NCBI GenBank assembly: GCA_963921935.1
Contig: OY998175.1
Location: 312,503,484-312,567,483 of the forward strand
DNA from: Galeruca laticollis
Taxonomy: Eukaryota > Arthropoda > Insecta > Coleoptera > Chrysomelidae
Reading direction: 5' to 3'
Length of the DNA: 64,000 bases
In this document: in pieces, positions 11,507 to 23,221 of the stretch
How the letters are laid out: each line of letters begins with the position of its first letter
Numbering within the stretch: the stretch's first letter is position 1
Position numbers and translations under genes: made by a program
The notes under the pieces: generated by a model
The model's input: only the letters and a program-made list of their open reading frames with translations
Databases searched by the model: none
What the model was told of the DNA's origin: nothing

Positions 11507-13840
11507 CATGCGGCCCGCGGGCCGCATGCGGCCCACTGAGCATTTTCCTGCGGCCCCAAATCAATTTTGAAAACAGCCATGTAATGCGGCCCTCGAGCCT
11601 GTTAAAAACCGAAAATAAAGTACTGTGATGATGAACTAAGATGCGCGCTCAACCTAAAAGCCTGGTTTGTTCCGGAAAGTTCTATCGCGCGAGAACACAG
11701 ATGACGCTACCTGAACATTCTGGAAAGAACTGTCGAGAAATCACAATCCGTATATAAGCCAATACCGCTCGATTGAGTTCAGTTGTTCAGTCAGTTATGA
11801 GTCAGTTGCGATAGAATTGCGAGTTTAGTTGCGTACTTATTGTTACAACACGTAACAGTACTTATTGTTATTTATTTCGGATAAAGTTTTTAACATGTCT
11901 GTTTCAAAACCAAGTGGAAGTAAGAGGAAACTTGGAGATGAGCATCGTATCTTTCAAGAAAAGTGGGAATTAGAGTTTTTTTGCTGTGAAGTGAAAGACA
12001 AAATTATTTGCTTGATTTGTAACAGTACAGTCGGTGTTCCAAAATTATATAATATAAAACGTCACTATGATAGTCATAAAACTAAGTTTGACAAGTATAC
12101 AGGCATGATTAGAAAATAAAAGTTAAAAGAATTAAAATCACGGATAAAGATCAACAGCTTATGTTTACACGTCCAAAGCAAGAAAATGAATCTGCCGTTC
12201 AAGCGAGCTACGTACTGTCGGAGTTGATCGCAAAACACTCAAAACCATTTGTTGAAGGTGAATTTATAAAAGAGTGCCTTGTAAAGGCCGCGGAAATTGT
12301 AAGTCCTGGGAGCGTGAAGGCTTTTCAAAATATATCCTTGTCCCGGAATACTGTCGCTGAAAGAGTTCGCTGCCAATATAAGCGAACAGATAAAAACAAA
12401 ATCAGACTCTTTCATTGCATTTTCAATTGCCTGTGACGAAAGTACAGATGTGTGTGGTGTGGCGCAACTCGCTGTTTTTCTTCATGCTGTTGATAGAGAT
12501 ATCAACGTTTATGAAGAATTACTGGAATTAGTACCATTGCATGATACAACAACTGGGGAGGATATTTTCAATGCTGTTTATGGACTTCTGCAAAAGTACA
12601 ATTTAGATTTGTCAAAACTGTATTCCGTTGCAACAGACGGAGCTCCTTCAATGACTGGAGTAAATAATGGCTTCATTAAAATATTACAAACAAATATCAG
12701 AGAAACGGGCAGTGACAAACCAGATTTTCATCATGTTCATAGCATAATCCACCAAGAAGTTTTATGCTCAAAAGTGATCAAGTTGGAAAGCGTTTTAAAG
12801 TCAGTGAAAAAAATGATAAACTTCATAAGGTCACGTGGCTTGAATCAGCGACAGTTTTCTGCGTTTTTACGTGATTTAGAAAGTGAGTACACTGGTTTAC
12901 CTTATTATGCAGAAGTGCGATGGCTTTCGTGTTCTATGGTTCTCGATCGGTTTTGGAAACTCAAAGAAGAAATACGCCTTTTCATGGAAGTGAAAGAACA
13001 AGATGTCAGCTTATTATCCGACGTACCTTTTTACAAGATCTTTCATTTAGGGTAGACATCACAAAACACTTGTCGGACTTAAATACGAAATTGCAAGGAC
13101 CACGTCAAGTTATAACAGATATGCATGATCATGTTAAAGCTTTCAAGTGTAAGATGATGCTGTGGATAATCTGTCACATTTTCCGACTAGCAAGGCGTAT
13201 CAGGAAAGTACAAGTGGCTCAATATCATACAAAATGTATACAGAGAAAATGGGAAGCCTTCTGTCAGAATTTGAAAAGCGTTTTCAGGATTTTAAGTCCC
13301 AAGAAAACAATTTTTCTTTATTTACTGGTCTTTTCACTATCGATATTGATAAAGTTCCCCCTCACTTGCAGATGGAAGTGATTGAGATTCAGTGTCAAAC
13401 CCATTTAAAAGAAAAATTTGATAGTGTTGGTACATTCGAATTTTATAAGTACTTGCCTTTTCAATACCAAGAAATGAGAAAACTTGCCTGTAAAATCCTG
13501 TCAATGTTTGGAAGTACCTATAAGTGTGAACAATTATTTTCTTTGATGAAAGGAAACAAATCTCCCGCAAGATCGCGATTGACGGACGCACACTTGGACG
13601 CAGTTTTAAAAGTTACTTCCGCCGATAAATTCACGCCACAAATAGACAACTCAATTAAAGACAAAAGATGTCAAATATCTGGCAAAAGAAGTTAATGTTT
13701 GTAAGTTTTTGTAATGTCCTTTTTATTGGAAATTTAATAAATATACTTCTAACATAATAGTACTTTTTTTCGTTAAGATTTTCAGTAGTTTGTCTTCTTT
13801 AAGATTAGGTTTTGCGGCCCACCTAGTCTATGGTCTTCAT
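11507..13840 (+). mobile_element. hAT-family DNA transposon inserted in the LINE Gag
   Basis: The GC-rich ends contain ggcccgcgggccgcatgcgg at the left and tttgcggcccacctagtc at the right, unlike the surrounding DNA and typical of some animal hAT ends. A perfect 22-base palindrome occupies 11507-11528. Between the ends lies a broken hAT transposase (11895-13695). The LINE Gag reading resumes on the far side, showing insertion into a pre-existing LINE. I could not identify the 8-base target duplication, so the exact borders are approximate. Confidence 0.75.
11895..13695 (+). pseudogene. hAT transposase (GTF2IRD2/ZBED-like family), frameshifted
   Basis: The protein would bind element ends and cut and paste DNA. 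In order: an N-terminal basic start MSVSKPSGSKRKLGDEH at 11895 and a BED-like zinc finger (CLICN...HYDSH) at about 12008-12080. A stop follows at 12117, then 12161-12436 in another frame, and 12450-13055 with CDEST just before it and the catalytic-type TDGAPSMTG. RWLS lies within that frame. 13162-13695 carries the C-terminal hAT dimerisation block (CEQLFSLMKGNKSPARSRLTDAHLDAVLKV). At least three frame changes separate these pieces, so it is inactive. Family assignment is strong from domain order. Confidence 0.85.
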
Positions 13841-13859
13841 GCTTTTGGCCAACCAGTGA

Positions 13860-14465
13860 CTTTGAGTTTGACATGGCTGCCCTAGAAAGATAGAGGAGAC
13901 TGACGAAGTACCTGGAAGAACTAGAAGACCAAGGTGTGAACTGGTACACCTTCACTGACGCCGAAGAAAAGGCGACGAAGAGCGTCGTCAAAGGACTGTC
14001 TCCTAACGAAGACATAGAAGGCATCCAAGGATATCTCCAAGGAAAGGGAATAGAAGTCAAGAGAAGCACCCAACTCCACTGCAGATTCGAGGAAAGAAGA
14101 AGACTACCAATTTTCATGGTGGATCTCAACAAAATATGACGAAAGTGGAGTTCATCCTCAGCGCCAAGGTTAGGCAAAAACCCTTAGAAGAAGCAAAGGA
14201 TCAACGCAGTGTTACAACTGCCAATGCTACCACTAAAGACAATCGACCTGCCACGTGGACACAAAATGTGTCAGATGCGGAAGAAATTACCGATTCGGGG
14301 ACTGTGAGAGACCAGTCCGCCAATTACGAGGGAGAACATCCAGCGATCTATAGAGGATGTTCCAAAGCACTTAAGAACTATGACAGTGCCATAGACGGCA
14401 GAACCCCAAACAACACCTAAGATTACCAACCAAGGGAAAGCGAGAAGCCATCCAACCACCACCAA
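13860..14465 (+). pseudogene. Jockey-type LINE Gag: PRE_C2HC domain and zinc knuckles
   Basis: 13936-14139 encodes NWYTFTDAEEKATKSVVKGL followed by LPIFMVDL, the signature of the PRE_C2HC domain found before the zinc knuckles of insect jockey Gag proteins. Read in more than one frame, 14208-14360 shows CYNCQ, CVRCG and the terminal GEHPAIYRGC of CCHC knuckles; a taa and a frame change break them. These knuckles bind nucleic acid in the Gag particle. The copy is clearly decayed. It continues the Gag segment interrupted by the hAT element at 11507-13840. Confidence 0.8.
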
Positions 14466-14800
14466 AACAGCAGTGACAAACTACGCCAGTGCAGCCAAGA
14501 AGACGGCATCCACCAGCCAACAACAACCAGACGTCTTTGAAGCAATGAAGAAGTTCTCGACACACATGCAGGAGATGCAGGACACGTTAATGGAACATCA
14601 TATCGCGCCAAACCAGCTGAAGATAGGTACCTGGATCAGCGGAATACGAGCCAATATCAACCTGATGGTGACTATACTAGAAGAAGAAGACCTATTCGTA
14701 TTCTCTTTACAAGCTACCAGGAGAAAACTACGAGATTAAATGACCGGACTACAAGATCTACAGAGACGACAATAGCGCCAGAGGTGGATGAACAGCAATC
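14466..14800 (+). pseudogene. Jockey-type LINE Gag tail and linker to the Pol frame
   Basis: Open frames here (14473-14739) contain TNYASAAKKTASTSQQQPDVFEAMKKFSTHMQ, split by the frame limit. This is a Gln/Ser-rich and helical C-terminal Gag tail of the sort that follows the zinc knuckles in jockey elements. The frame ends at 14737 and the endonuclease frame begins close by, matching the usual two-ORF layout of these LINEs. Confidence 0.55.
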
Positions 14801-14803
14801 CTA

Positions 14804-15165
14804 ATGAAGACTGGACTGGACCACCACAGAATAACCACACCGGACCATCTTACGATGAAAGTCACCATAATTGCAGTCCAAACAGGTTTATGCGAAATAC
14901 GGATCGTATCAGCTTACAAGAGACCTGCAGACGACCTGCGCGAAGCAGACGTAGAAGACCTTCTTCCAGACAGCAACCAAGGAGTCCTGATGGAAGACTT
15001 CAACGCCAAATCCAGAGCCTGGAACAGCAGATACCTCAACTTAGCAGGAATAAAGCTGACAAACATCGCAGAGAGACGACCAGAGCTGCAGATATTAGGA
15101 CCACCAGTATCAACACGAACACACAGACACCCTCACACACACCCTCACACACACAAGACAACGTC
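14804..15165 (+). pseudogene. Jockey-type LINE AP-like endonuclease, N-terminal part
   Basis: The frame 14804-15412 includes RIVSAYKRPADD and GVLMEDFNAKSRAWNSR. The last matches the endonuclease/exonuclease/phosphatase block of insect LINEs (G-D-F-N-A-K, here E in place of the usual G), with the expected N-to-C spacing. The endonuclease nicks the target DNA for target-primed reverse transcription. The catalytic SDH region is missing because the element is interrupted near 15165, after a short (cacacaccct) repeat, by an R1-clade tail. Confidence 0.75.
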
Positions 15166-15945
15166 ATCAGTCCAGCGGCTCTTAGCGATCAGAGTGGCGT
15201 CAGCATACAGAACGGTATCATACGATGCGGTTAATGTCGTGGCATCATGCCCGCCCATCGACATTCTGGCAAGAGAACGGCAACGCCAACATTGTAGGAA
15301 GAAGGAAGAGCGACGAAAGATCCTCTATGAAGAGGAGGGACCCGCCTCTTGCAATAAAGATGGGACAGTTCGACGAAAGGTCGATGGGCTAATACCAGAT
15401 GTCACCAAATAGGCCACTCGCCTGCACGGGGAGGTCGGGTACTACATCACCCAATTCTTGACTGGGCATGGATGCTTTTGGGCATACTTGCACAAATTCA
15501 ATAGAACTGACTCTCCAAACTGTCATCACTGCTGCAGTGTGCTCGAAGATGCAGAAAACGTGTCCCTTTCTACGAGGGGACACGGGCAGAACTGGGGAGA
15601 AGTCTGGACCATTCTATTTGTCCAGGAAATATAGTAGAGTGCATGCTGAAGAGCCAATCGGCTTGGAACAGAGTTGCAGAGTATGCGGAATCGTCATCAA
15701 GGATCTTCGCAGCACTTTCGAAGAATGGGCCGCGAGGCGTAATAACGTCAGGACGGCAGTAACATCAAATAAGAACGACCCGGCGAAGAAGTATTTACAA
15801 TGAGTGCCGCCGGGGAACCATCGTTCCGGGAGCAAGGTTAGAGGTGCGGGTTAGGTTTTAGTGCAGTAAAAATCCCACATAACTCGTCTGGCGAGTACCT
15901 TTTGAAGGTTTCCCCCTGTATATCATTAATCTAAACAAAAAAACA
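15166..15945 (+). mobile_element. 5'-truncated R1-clade LINE tail (C-terminal zinc finger and 3' UTR)
   Basis: The frame at about 15175-15412 reads RVASAYRTVSYDAV then VVASCPPIDILARERQRQ. This is the segment after the RT domain of R1-clade proteins. After a stop at 15410, another frame contains LHGEVGYYITQFLTGHGCFW and SPNCHHCCSVLEDAENV, the C-terminal CCHC-type zinc-binding motif of R1-clade LINEs. The remainder to about 15945 (GC-rich, then aaacaaaaaaacacac) would be 3' UTR and tail. Only the 3' end was copied. It sits inside the jockey element, between endonuclease and RT parts, so it is younger than that host element. Confidence 0.8.
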
Positions 15946-16040
15946 CACACACCCTTACCAGAGGAGAAGCAAGACATCATAGAAGTATGGGATATCCCCA
16001 CGACACCACGAGCTAGTCATCCTCATCCTCAGTCATAATC
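15946..16040 (+). mobile_element. Jockey-type LINE resumes after the R1 tail
   Basis: A short stretch (ccttaccagaggagaagcaa and following) leads into the RT tandem array. Its purine-rich composition matches the LINE sequence elsewhere. No full domain fits here. The RT fingers region expected between the endonuclease and the array is absent, so a deletion probably accompanied the rearrangement. Confidence 0.4.
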
Positions 16041-17640
16041 CAGAGCCCTCACGAAGCTGCTGCGCTACTATCTGAAGAACAGAAGAGTATCACAGGAAGC
16101 AGTCCTCTCCCCGCTAATCTACAACATCTATACGGCGGCCATTCCAAAGACAGACAACAAACACAATGACGGCCCTCTATGAAGATGATACTGCCATCGC
16201 TACCAGAAACACCCAGCCAGCGATGGTAACGAGAAGACTACAAGAAGCCGCGGACCGAATGAATCGACGTGGGCACGAAGGTCTAATATACAAGATTAGA
16301 GAATCGGGATAATCCAGAGCCCTCACGAAGCTGCTGCGCTACTATCTGAAGAACAGAAGAGTATCACAGGAAGCAGTCCTCTTTCCGCTAATCTACAACA
16401 TCTACACGGCGTCCATTCCCAAGACAGACAACAAACACCATGACGGCCCTCTATGAAGATGATACTGCCATCGCTATCAGAAACACCCAGTCAGCGATGG
16501 TAACGAGAAGACTACAAGAAGCCGCGGACCGAATGAATCGACGTGGGCACGAAGGCCTAATATACAAGATTAGAGAATCGGGATAATCCAGAGCCCTCAC
16601 GAAGCTGCTGCGCTATTATCTGAAGAACAGAAGAGTATCACAGGAAGCAGTCCGCTCTCCGCTGATCTACAACATCTACACGGCTGCCATTCCCAAGACA
16701 GACAACAAACACAATGACGGCCCTCTATGAAGATGATACTGCCATCGCTACCAGAAACACCCAGCCAGCGATGGTAACGAGAAGACTACAAGAAGCCGCG
16801 GACCGAATGAATCGACGTGGGCACGAAGGTCTAATATACAAGATTAGAGAATCGGGATAATCCAGAGCCCTCACGAAGCTGCTGCGCTACTATCTGAAGA
16901 ACAGAAGAGTATCACAGGAAGCAGTCCTCTTTCCGCTAATCTACAACATCTACACGGCGTTCATTCCCAAGACAGACAACAAACACCATGACGGCCCTCT
17001 ATGAAGATGATACTGCCATCGCTATCAGAAACACCCAGTCAGCGATGGTAACGAGAAGACTACAAGAAGCCGCGGACCGAATGAATCGACGTGGGCACGA
17101 AGGCCTAATATACAAGATTAGAGAATCGGGATAATCCAGAGCCCTCACGAAGCTGCTGCGCTATTATCTGAAGAACAGAAGAGTATCACAGGAAGCAGTC
17201 CGCTCTCCGCTGATCTACAACATCTACACGGCTGCCATTCCCAAGACAGACAACAAACACAATGACGGCCCTCTATGAAGATGATACTGCCATCGCTACC
17301 AGAAACACCCAGCCAGCGATGGTAACGAGAAGACTACAAGAAGCCGCGGACCGAATGAATCGACGTGGGCACGAAGGCCTAATATACAAGATTAGAGAAT
17401 CGGGATAATCCAGAGCCCCCACGAAGCTGCTGCGCTACTATCTGAAGAACAGAAGAGTATCACAGGAAGCAGTCCTCTCTCCGTTAATCTACAACATCTA
17501 CACGGCGGCCATTCCCAAGACAGACAACAAACACAATGACGGCCCTCTATGAAGATGATACTGCCATCGCAACCAGAAACACCCAGCCAGCGATGGTAAC
17601 GTGAAGACTACAAGAAGCCGTGGACCTAATGAATCGACGT
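16041..17640 (+). repeat. Tandem array of a 274-bp LINE reverse-transcriptase segment, about six copies
   Basis: The phrase cagagccctcacgaagctgc starts at 16041, 16315, 16589, 16863, 17137 and 17411 (ccccac in the last), an exact 274-base period. Translation across the unit gives LLRYYLKNRR, then AVLSPLIYNIYTAAIPK, then after a one-base slip MTALYEDDTAIATR and RRLQEAADRMNR. This is the palm of a jockey-type RT with YEDD in place of YADD. Units 2 and 4 share variants (gtccattcc or gttcattcc, caccatgac, ctatcagaa), and so do units 3 and 5 (ctattatctg, gtccgctctccgctgatc). This shows a 548-base dimer was duplicated as a block. 274 is not a multiple of three, so the array cannot be one open frame. 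Confidence 0.95.
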
Positions 17641-18125
17641 GGACGATCATCCTCAACGCAGAGAAGACGTGTTCTTCAGAAAGAACAGGAAGCGACCTGA
17701 AGACAACGTGGACATAGCGGGAGAAGAAGTCAGCTCGACCATCAAAGCGAAGTACCTGGGAGTAATCCTAGACCAAGGATGATCCAAGCTGAAACTAAAG
17801 AACAATCTCATCCTCATCCCCAGCACGCTGTACGCATGCTCGTACAATACAGAGAGCCACCGAAGGAAGCTCCAAGCCCAGCAGAACATCAGCCTGAGGC
17901 AAGCAGTGAACACCCCTTGGTACATCAGGAACCAGTAGATCTACCGATAGTTGGACCAAGTGAAGATTCGGGATATCATGGACGAGACAGTCAGGAGAAG
18001 ACTCGAAGATCTGAAAACCCACCCTAACATCCAGATGAGGGAACTGGTGAACTATAGCAGAGAAGACTACGACATGTATCCACGGCCGAGAAAACAGCTG
18101 GACCGCGTCCAGCAGTAAAGTTAAA
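17641..18125 (+). pseudogene. Jockey-type LINE reverse transcriptase, C-terminal part
   Basis: Downstream of the array the same protein continues in changing frames: ILNAEKTCVLFRKNRKRPED, IKAKYLGVILDQG, TLYACSYNTESHRRKLQAQQ, NTPWYIRNQ. These match the region after the RT palm in jockey-clade proteins, where KYLGVxLD and NAPW/NTPWYVRN motifs are standard. An internal stop follows DQG at 17779 and another comes before IYR. This, with the Gag and endonuclease pieces upstream, shows that one LINE spans roughly 10.7-18.4 kb. Confidence 0.85.
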
Positions 18126-18430
18126 AAGCATAGAACAAAGAAAAAAGAGAGACCACCTATTAGAGGACCTGCTCATCTCCAAAAATATGAGCAGGATCTC
18201 GAGTAGGGACAACTTTAGCAAGTGGATCCACTCTTTAAGGTCATTATTAGATGTAAAAAGCCAGCTACGACTTTGCCCATTCTAGAGGCTCCGAAACATA
18301 GACATTCAACGCTAACGACTAGAAAGAGAAGCCAAAAAAAGGAGTAAAGTGCACCCTGAAGAAAAAATAGGACAGCCAAACACTTTCTCAAAAACCTAAG
18401 GAAGTAGAAAAGAGGAGTCATCAACAGCGA
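18126..18430 (+). mobile_element. Probable 3' UTR of the jockey-type LINE
   Basis: Purine-rich non-coding sequence follows the last RT-related residues. It differs in composition from the AT-rich DNA after 18430, so the element probably ends there. I see no poly(A) or microsatellite tail that would fix the exact 3' end. Confidence 0.4.
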
Positions 18431-20008
18431 ATACTGAGGTGTTCATCGGATGAGATGGTAGTTGGTGGTATGGTCATCCTGAAATGCATCGTTCTTTGAA
18501 GTATGCATTCTGGTAGGAGCGGTTTTGGACAAGCGTGTGTGTTTACTGGGATATATCATTGTGACGCCCACCTTCTACCTTATCACCTGCAGTCTGGCAT
18601 TAGCTTCGTTTGTTTGGATACCTATTTTCTACCCTCGAAATTTTTATTTGTCTTAGACCCTCCTTTATTACAAAATTCTACAGATTGCGCATTGTCTTTC
18701 CTCACATAATTTCTAGTTGTTTTATAGATGCACCTAATATTGTTTCTTAATTTCGTTCAAACATTGAAATACTTTACGCATTATGATAGTTAAAATCCCC
18801 ATTTGGGTCATTAATGTAATTTAATCGTATTGTTAATAACAAATGTACTTAACATTAATCAGATAATAGTACAGAAATAGGCATTGTTCTGAAACCCCGA
18901 AACTATTCGGTAAATGTTTCATCAAGGAAATGATTGAATCAGCGCACAAACGGTAATTAAAGAGCGCGCTCCATCCGTATCACAGTTGTATTAAGAGTTT
19001 TGACCAAATGAATAATTACGGTAGAGCGGGACTATATTGGACGACCAACTAGGACAATGCAAAAGGATCTTTCTAGAGGCCATCGAGTAGTGTAGTGGCC
19101 CTAGTGAACCGCCATAGACGAGTCCTAATTACATGTTGCGTATTTATTTTATTCCGTTAATTTACGAATCAATCGGTATTGCCCGTTAGGAATTTCCAAT
19201 TTATCCAATATGAATACAATATTCTGTCGAGTACGTAATGTTGATATATGTCTGCCAGATTAATTGCGTTTTCTGGACGGTGAGGTATGGAATTGTGATT
19301 GCATAGTAGATGTTATATTTAATTTTGAAGGATATTCATATTGTTCAAGTACGTTTGATGTAATTTCGAGGGCGCCTCAGGGAAATGAACGAAAAATGGT
19401 GTTTTATTCATACAAAAAGAGAGACGAAAATCAGAAAATGATCAAAGTTTTGTAATGGATTGGAGGTATGTGATAGAATTATTTTTCTTATATAGTAAAA
19501 CTTTTTCAGGCTGGTTGATTTTTGCAACATACACTCTCATAAGTGAGAGATGAGGATTTGTATTGCTTGAATCACTAGTTGTTCTGCATAATTAATAATA
19601 GCTTTCAAAAACTCATTGAGTAATGATTAAATGTCTCATTGGATCAGTAGTCTTTAGAAAAATAAATTCCTTAAATGATTAATCAGTTTAATAGTCAGGT
19701 CATAATTTGACGTATTTTGAAATCATGTTTATATCGCCAATAGCGCCGTGTGTTGGGTTCGAGCATTCTTGACTGGTTTTCTGCTTTCTGTAGCGACGGA
19801 TCGGGGTTGTCTTGACTCGGCGGCTTGTAGTGTTGGTCAAATAGTACAGTTGTGAAAACGTTTTTTATAATATTTTGTAGTACTCCCTGATGATGGAAAT
19901 AAAAGTTTCCGAAAGGTTGGAAAAATTATAGAGTGTACTTTATTGCTTATACTTGATACTCCAATATTTTTGCAATTTTTCCTAACTGGTCAGCAAAGAC
20001 TTCCAATC

Positions 20009-20010
<2 letters not shown>
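18431..20010. other. Non-coding stretch with a possible Penelope-like 3' tail
   Basis: No gene was found. Around 19880-19925 the phrase ctccctgatgatggaaataa followed by tttccgaaaggttgg resembles the 3' untranslated ends of some insect Penelope-like elements, where a short hairpin (ggaaac...gtttcc type) occurs. There is no coding sequence upstream to confirm this. Confidence 0.3.
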
Positions 20011-20068
<58 letters not shown>

Positions 20069-20140
20069 TACATATATACATATATACATATATACATATA
20101 TACATATATACATATATATATATATATACATATATATTAC
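20011..20140. repeat. TA microsatellite with interspersed CATATA units
   Basis: This is an uninterrupted (ta) run of about 50 bases, then about eight repeats of a catatata decamer-like unit, and a second short (ta) run. The decamer part shows that a point change has been amplified within the array. Open frames across it (Ile-Tyr repeats) are artefacts. Confidence 0.95.
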
Positions 20141-22990
20141 ATAGAAAGAAACCTGCAACACTCTGTATACTATAATATAAAATGAAATACTACACACTAT
20201 AAGCAAATACAAAATTTTAGAATTTAAATTTTTTTTAAATCATCCGAAATAGAGACAATCTGTATTATTCATTATTCAATAGAGAAAGTAAACAAGAGGC
20301 AAACTGAAGAATCATGAAGGAAATTTTCAATACACTTTGTAAATACACTTATGTGAGGTATATAACATGATTTCTAGCCTTTGAGAGAGAGAATTTTGAA
20401 CGTTACATTACATTATAACAATCTATTTCTCACACAATAAAAGTCAAAACATTCTGATTTGTTTTCAAAAATAATAATTAGATATTGAAAAAAATTTTCT
20501 GATAACATTGTGTAATTATTTAATATTTGTCAAGGTGGAAAGTAAAAATAATAACATTAAGTTTATAAAGTATGACATTTGTGAAATGAATTGTCATTCC
20601 GAATAGATCTAATTGAAATAAAAAGGAGCTGTCATTTCTAAATATTTTGGAATATAATTTGAAGGAAGTAATATATTAGATTGAATCATTTAAAGACTTT
20701 AAACAGAATGTCCTAGAAGTATAGATGAGCAATTTATGACTTGAAATGAAATTTATCAACAAGAATTTTTATAGCCAATTTTGATTGGTGGAGTAGATTT
20801 GAAATATTTTGATTAGCGACAAGCGTATTGAAAACTGAAAAAATTGAATAGAAAAATTTGTTGATAATGAACACTATTGACTAGGGAGAATTCTTTTTTT
20901 GGGTAGAAGTGAATGGGTGAGAAGCAAAATTTTTAGAAAATAATTCAAAACTATTGAAAAAGCAGCATTTTGGAGTGGTAATTATATAAGAAATGCTTTA
21001 TTCTTAAATGTAACTCAGCAAATTTATAAATCAAGTAAATATACCTAGATTTGACAAATAGTTGATAAAATTATAGAGTACTGACCGTAAAATTTCATTT
21101 ATATAACCGAGTAAAATATCGTATCGTGGGAATGGTGTCTCCACGATACATTTCAGAAAGGACTGGACTATGGAATTCCATTTAAAATGTATTGATGTGG
21201 ATGAAATGCAATATCAACTTTGGTTGTTGTCCAAGCACGACGGACTGTTTGGCTTTCCAGGAGGTAATCTAAAAACAATCAATGTGGGGTGTTAAAATGC
21301 AAGAGTGAACAGGTATTTAAAACTATTTCATTCATATAAAAAAGGTTAAACAAACTTACTTGTGTTGTGCAAATATTTGAACTTTGATATTTCATATACT
21401 CGAGCCATCATTATTTTCGCCATATTTATTTCATAGACAACTTGTAACAAGATTCGTTTTTAAATGTGTATATAATGTTGCCTATTTTGTAATCACATAT
21501 AATAATAATTCATTGAGTGTGTTTTGTTGAATGAATGATCATCATAGATAGTTTATTTTCTTGAGTTTTTTTTTGTAAATGAATAATGTATTTGTTTTCA
21601 AAATATTAAATAACGTTTTTCACTTGAAAATTTGAAATTATATTGTTGAGAAGTTTCAATTTATTTTGTTGGTTGCTCCATCTATATTCAACAGTTGTCA
21701 GTGTTGACCCAACGCTTCTGAATCGTAGAGTGGTTTGAAGTCGAGCATACAGGACCGTCTCTGGGATTTGTAGAGAAATTGAAAGCAAGTATTTTTTGAT
21801 TAAAAAAAATTTTTTTCTTTATTTAAATGCAAGGATTTTACTTTTTTGGCGCTCATAATTGAAATTGGAATAGTTTTGTTTTAACATATGAACCCTACTT
21901 TGAGATCATAGAGTTTTTCATGCAAGGTAGAATTAATTTATGACCTATTTTAAAATTTTTCTAATATACCGGGCAAACAAAAATTTTCCACCTGTCGGAT
22001 ATTATTATTAAAATTTTATTACATTATCAGACAGGGTTATGCCTAGAAGGTGAACTTTCGAAGTAACCTATTTTTCCGTAGGTATAAAGCAGCTTTGTCC
22101 AGTTAAACTAAAGTAGCCCTTACGAAAACGACATAATCCCTTGAAATTGTTTTCTTTGAGCCACCCTTGTTTTTAAAGAGGCATAGTGGACTGTGTATAT
22201 CATAATCTCATGTGCGTCTTTTCAGAAATCTATTAAAAACGAGGAATGTTTTTCTCGTGTTTTCCCTTTTTTTCCATTTTATATATATATAAATTGATAT
22301 TTTATGGTCTCTAAGGCCAGAGATCTGGTTAAAGGTGGATTTGTTGATGTAGTTCGTTCCAACCGGACAGACGAATGTGTCCACGATCGAAATTGATTTT
22401 GCCTCTGCAGAGATTTATTGCTTTTATTGAGATAAATTTCCACTCGGCGCCCTACGAACGGTCCTTTTTATTCTATTTTATTTTTCGTTGCTAGTGTACT
22501 CAAGGGTTATATTTATTTCACTCACTCACAGGGTTTTATATACGGAGCATGAAAATATGCCTCAGAAATATTTTATTTCTATCGAAATTACGGTGTTTCT
22601 TTGTTAAACGTAAATTTTCATTTATTGTTGAATCTGTCGGATGTAAATTAAATATAGCTAAAAGCTTTTGCTAACGCTGATAAATTGTATCAAAATAAAT
22701 GTACAGGACATTTTGAAAATTACGTCTTGATATGGCGAGAAGCAGAAAAGAGCCCGAAGGTCAGACCAGCAATGTTAAAAGAAGGAGAAAAATTAGATTG
22801 ATGTGAAAAATAAACAATTTAAAGTAAGAGCAGTGGTAGGATGAAAAATAATTTTAGTACCTAAGTGTGGACAATAGGTAAAACGTTTTGGATTTGGAAG
22901 TTTTGGTAGATAATAAGTACCAAAAAGAAGAAGAGATTAATCGAAAGAAAAAGAAAATATATCAAATGAAACAAATATAAGGATCAATCA
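20141..22990. other. AT-rich stretch without a supported gene
   Basis: Both strands were read. No domain was recognised and all open frames are short. The 22290-22530 segment (ggtctctaaggccagagatc through cactcggcgccctacgaacg) is more complex in base use than its surroundings and could be a conserved non-coding or retroelement remnant, but nothing identifies it. Confidence 0.4.
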
Positions 22991-23221
22991 AACTTACAAA
23001 ACTCGGACTTAAACAACAAGAAATCTGAAAACGAGAAATATTAGGAAACATTTTTGGAAAGTTAACAGAATAAAGGAGAAAAGGAAAAATGATTATACAA
23101 TAGTTGATAACTTTTGACAAAATGGAAAAAATAACACGTGAAAAGTAAATAGCATAGGTAAAAGAAAAAGAGGATTATCAATATGGAAGAAAGATAAGTT
23201 AAAAAGTGAAGAGAAGTAACA

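Noticed and set aside
19943..20212. Ile-Tyr repeat reading frames on both strands
   Set aside because: They are translations of the TA microsatellite, not proteins.
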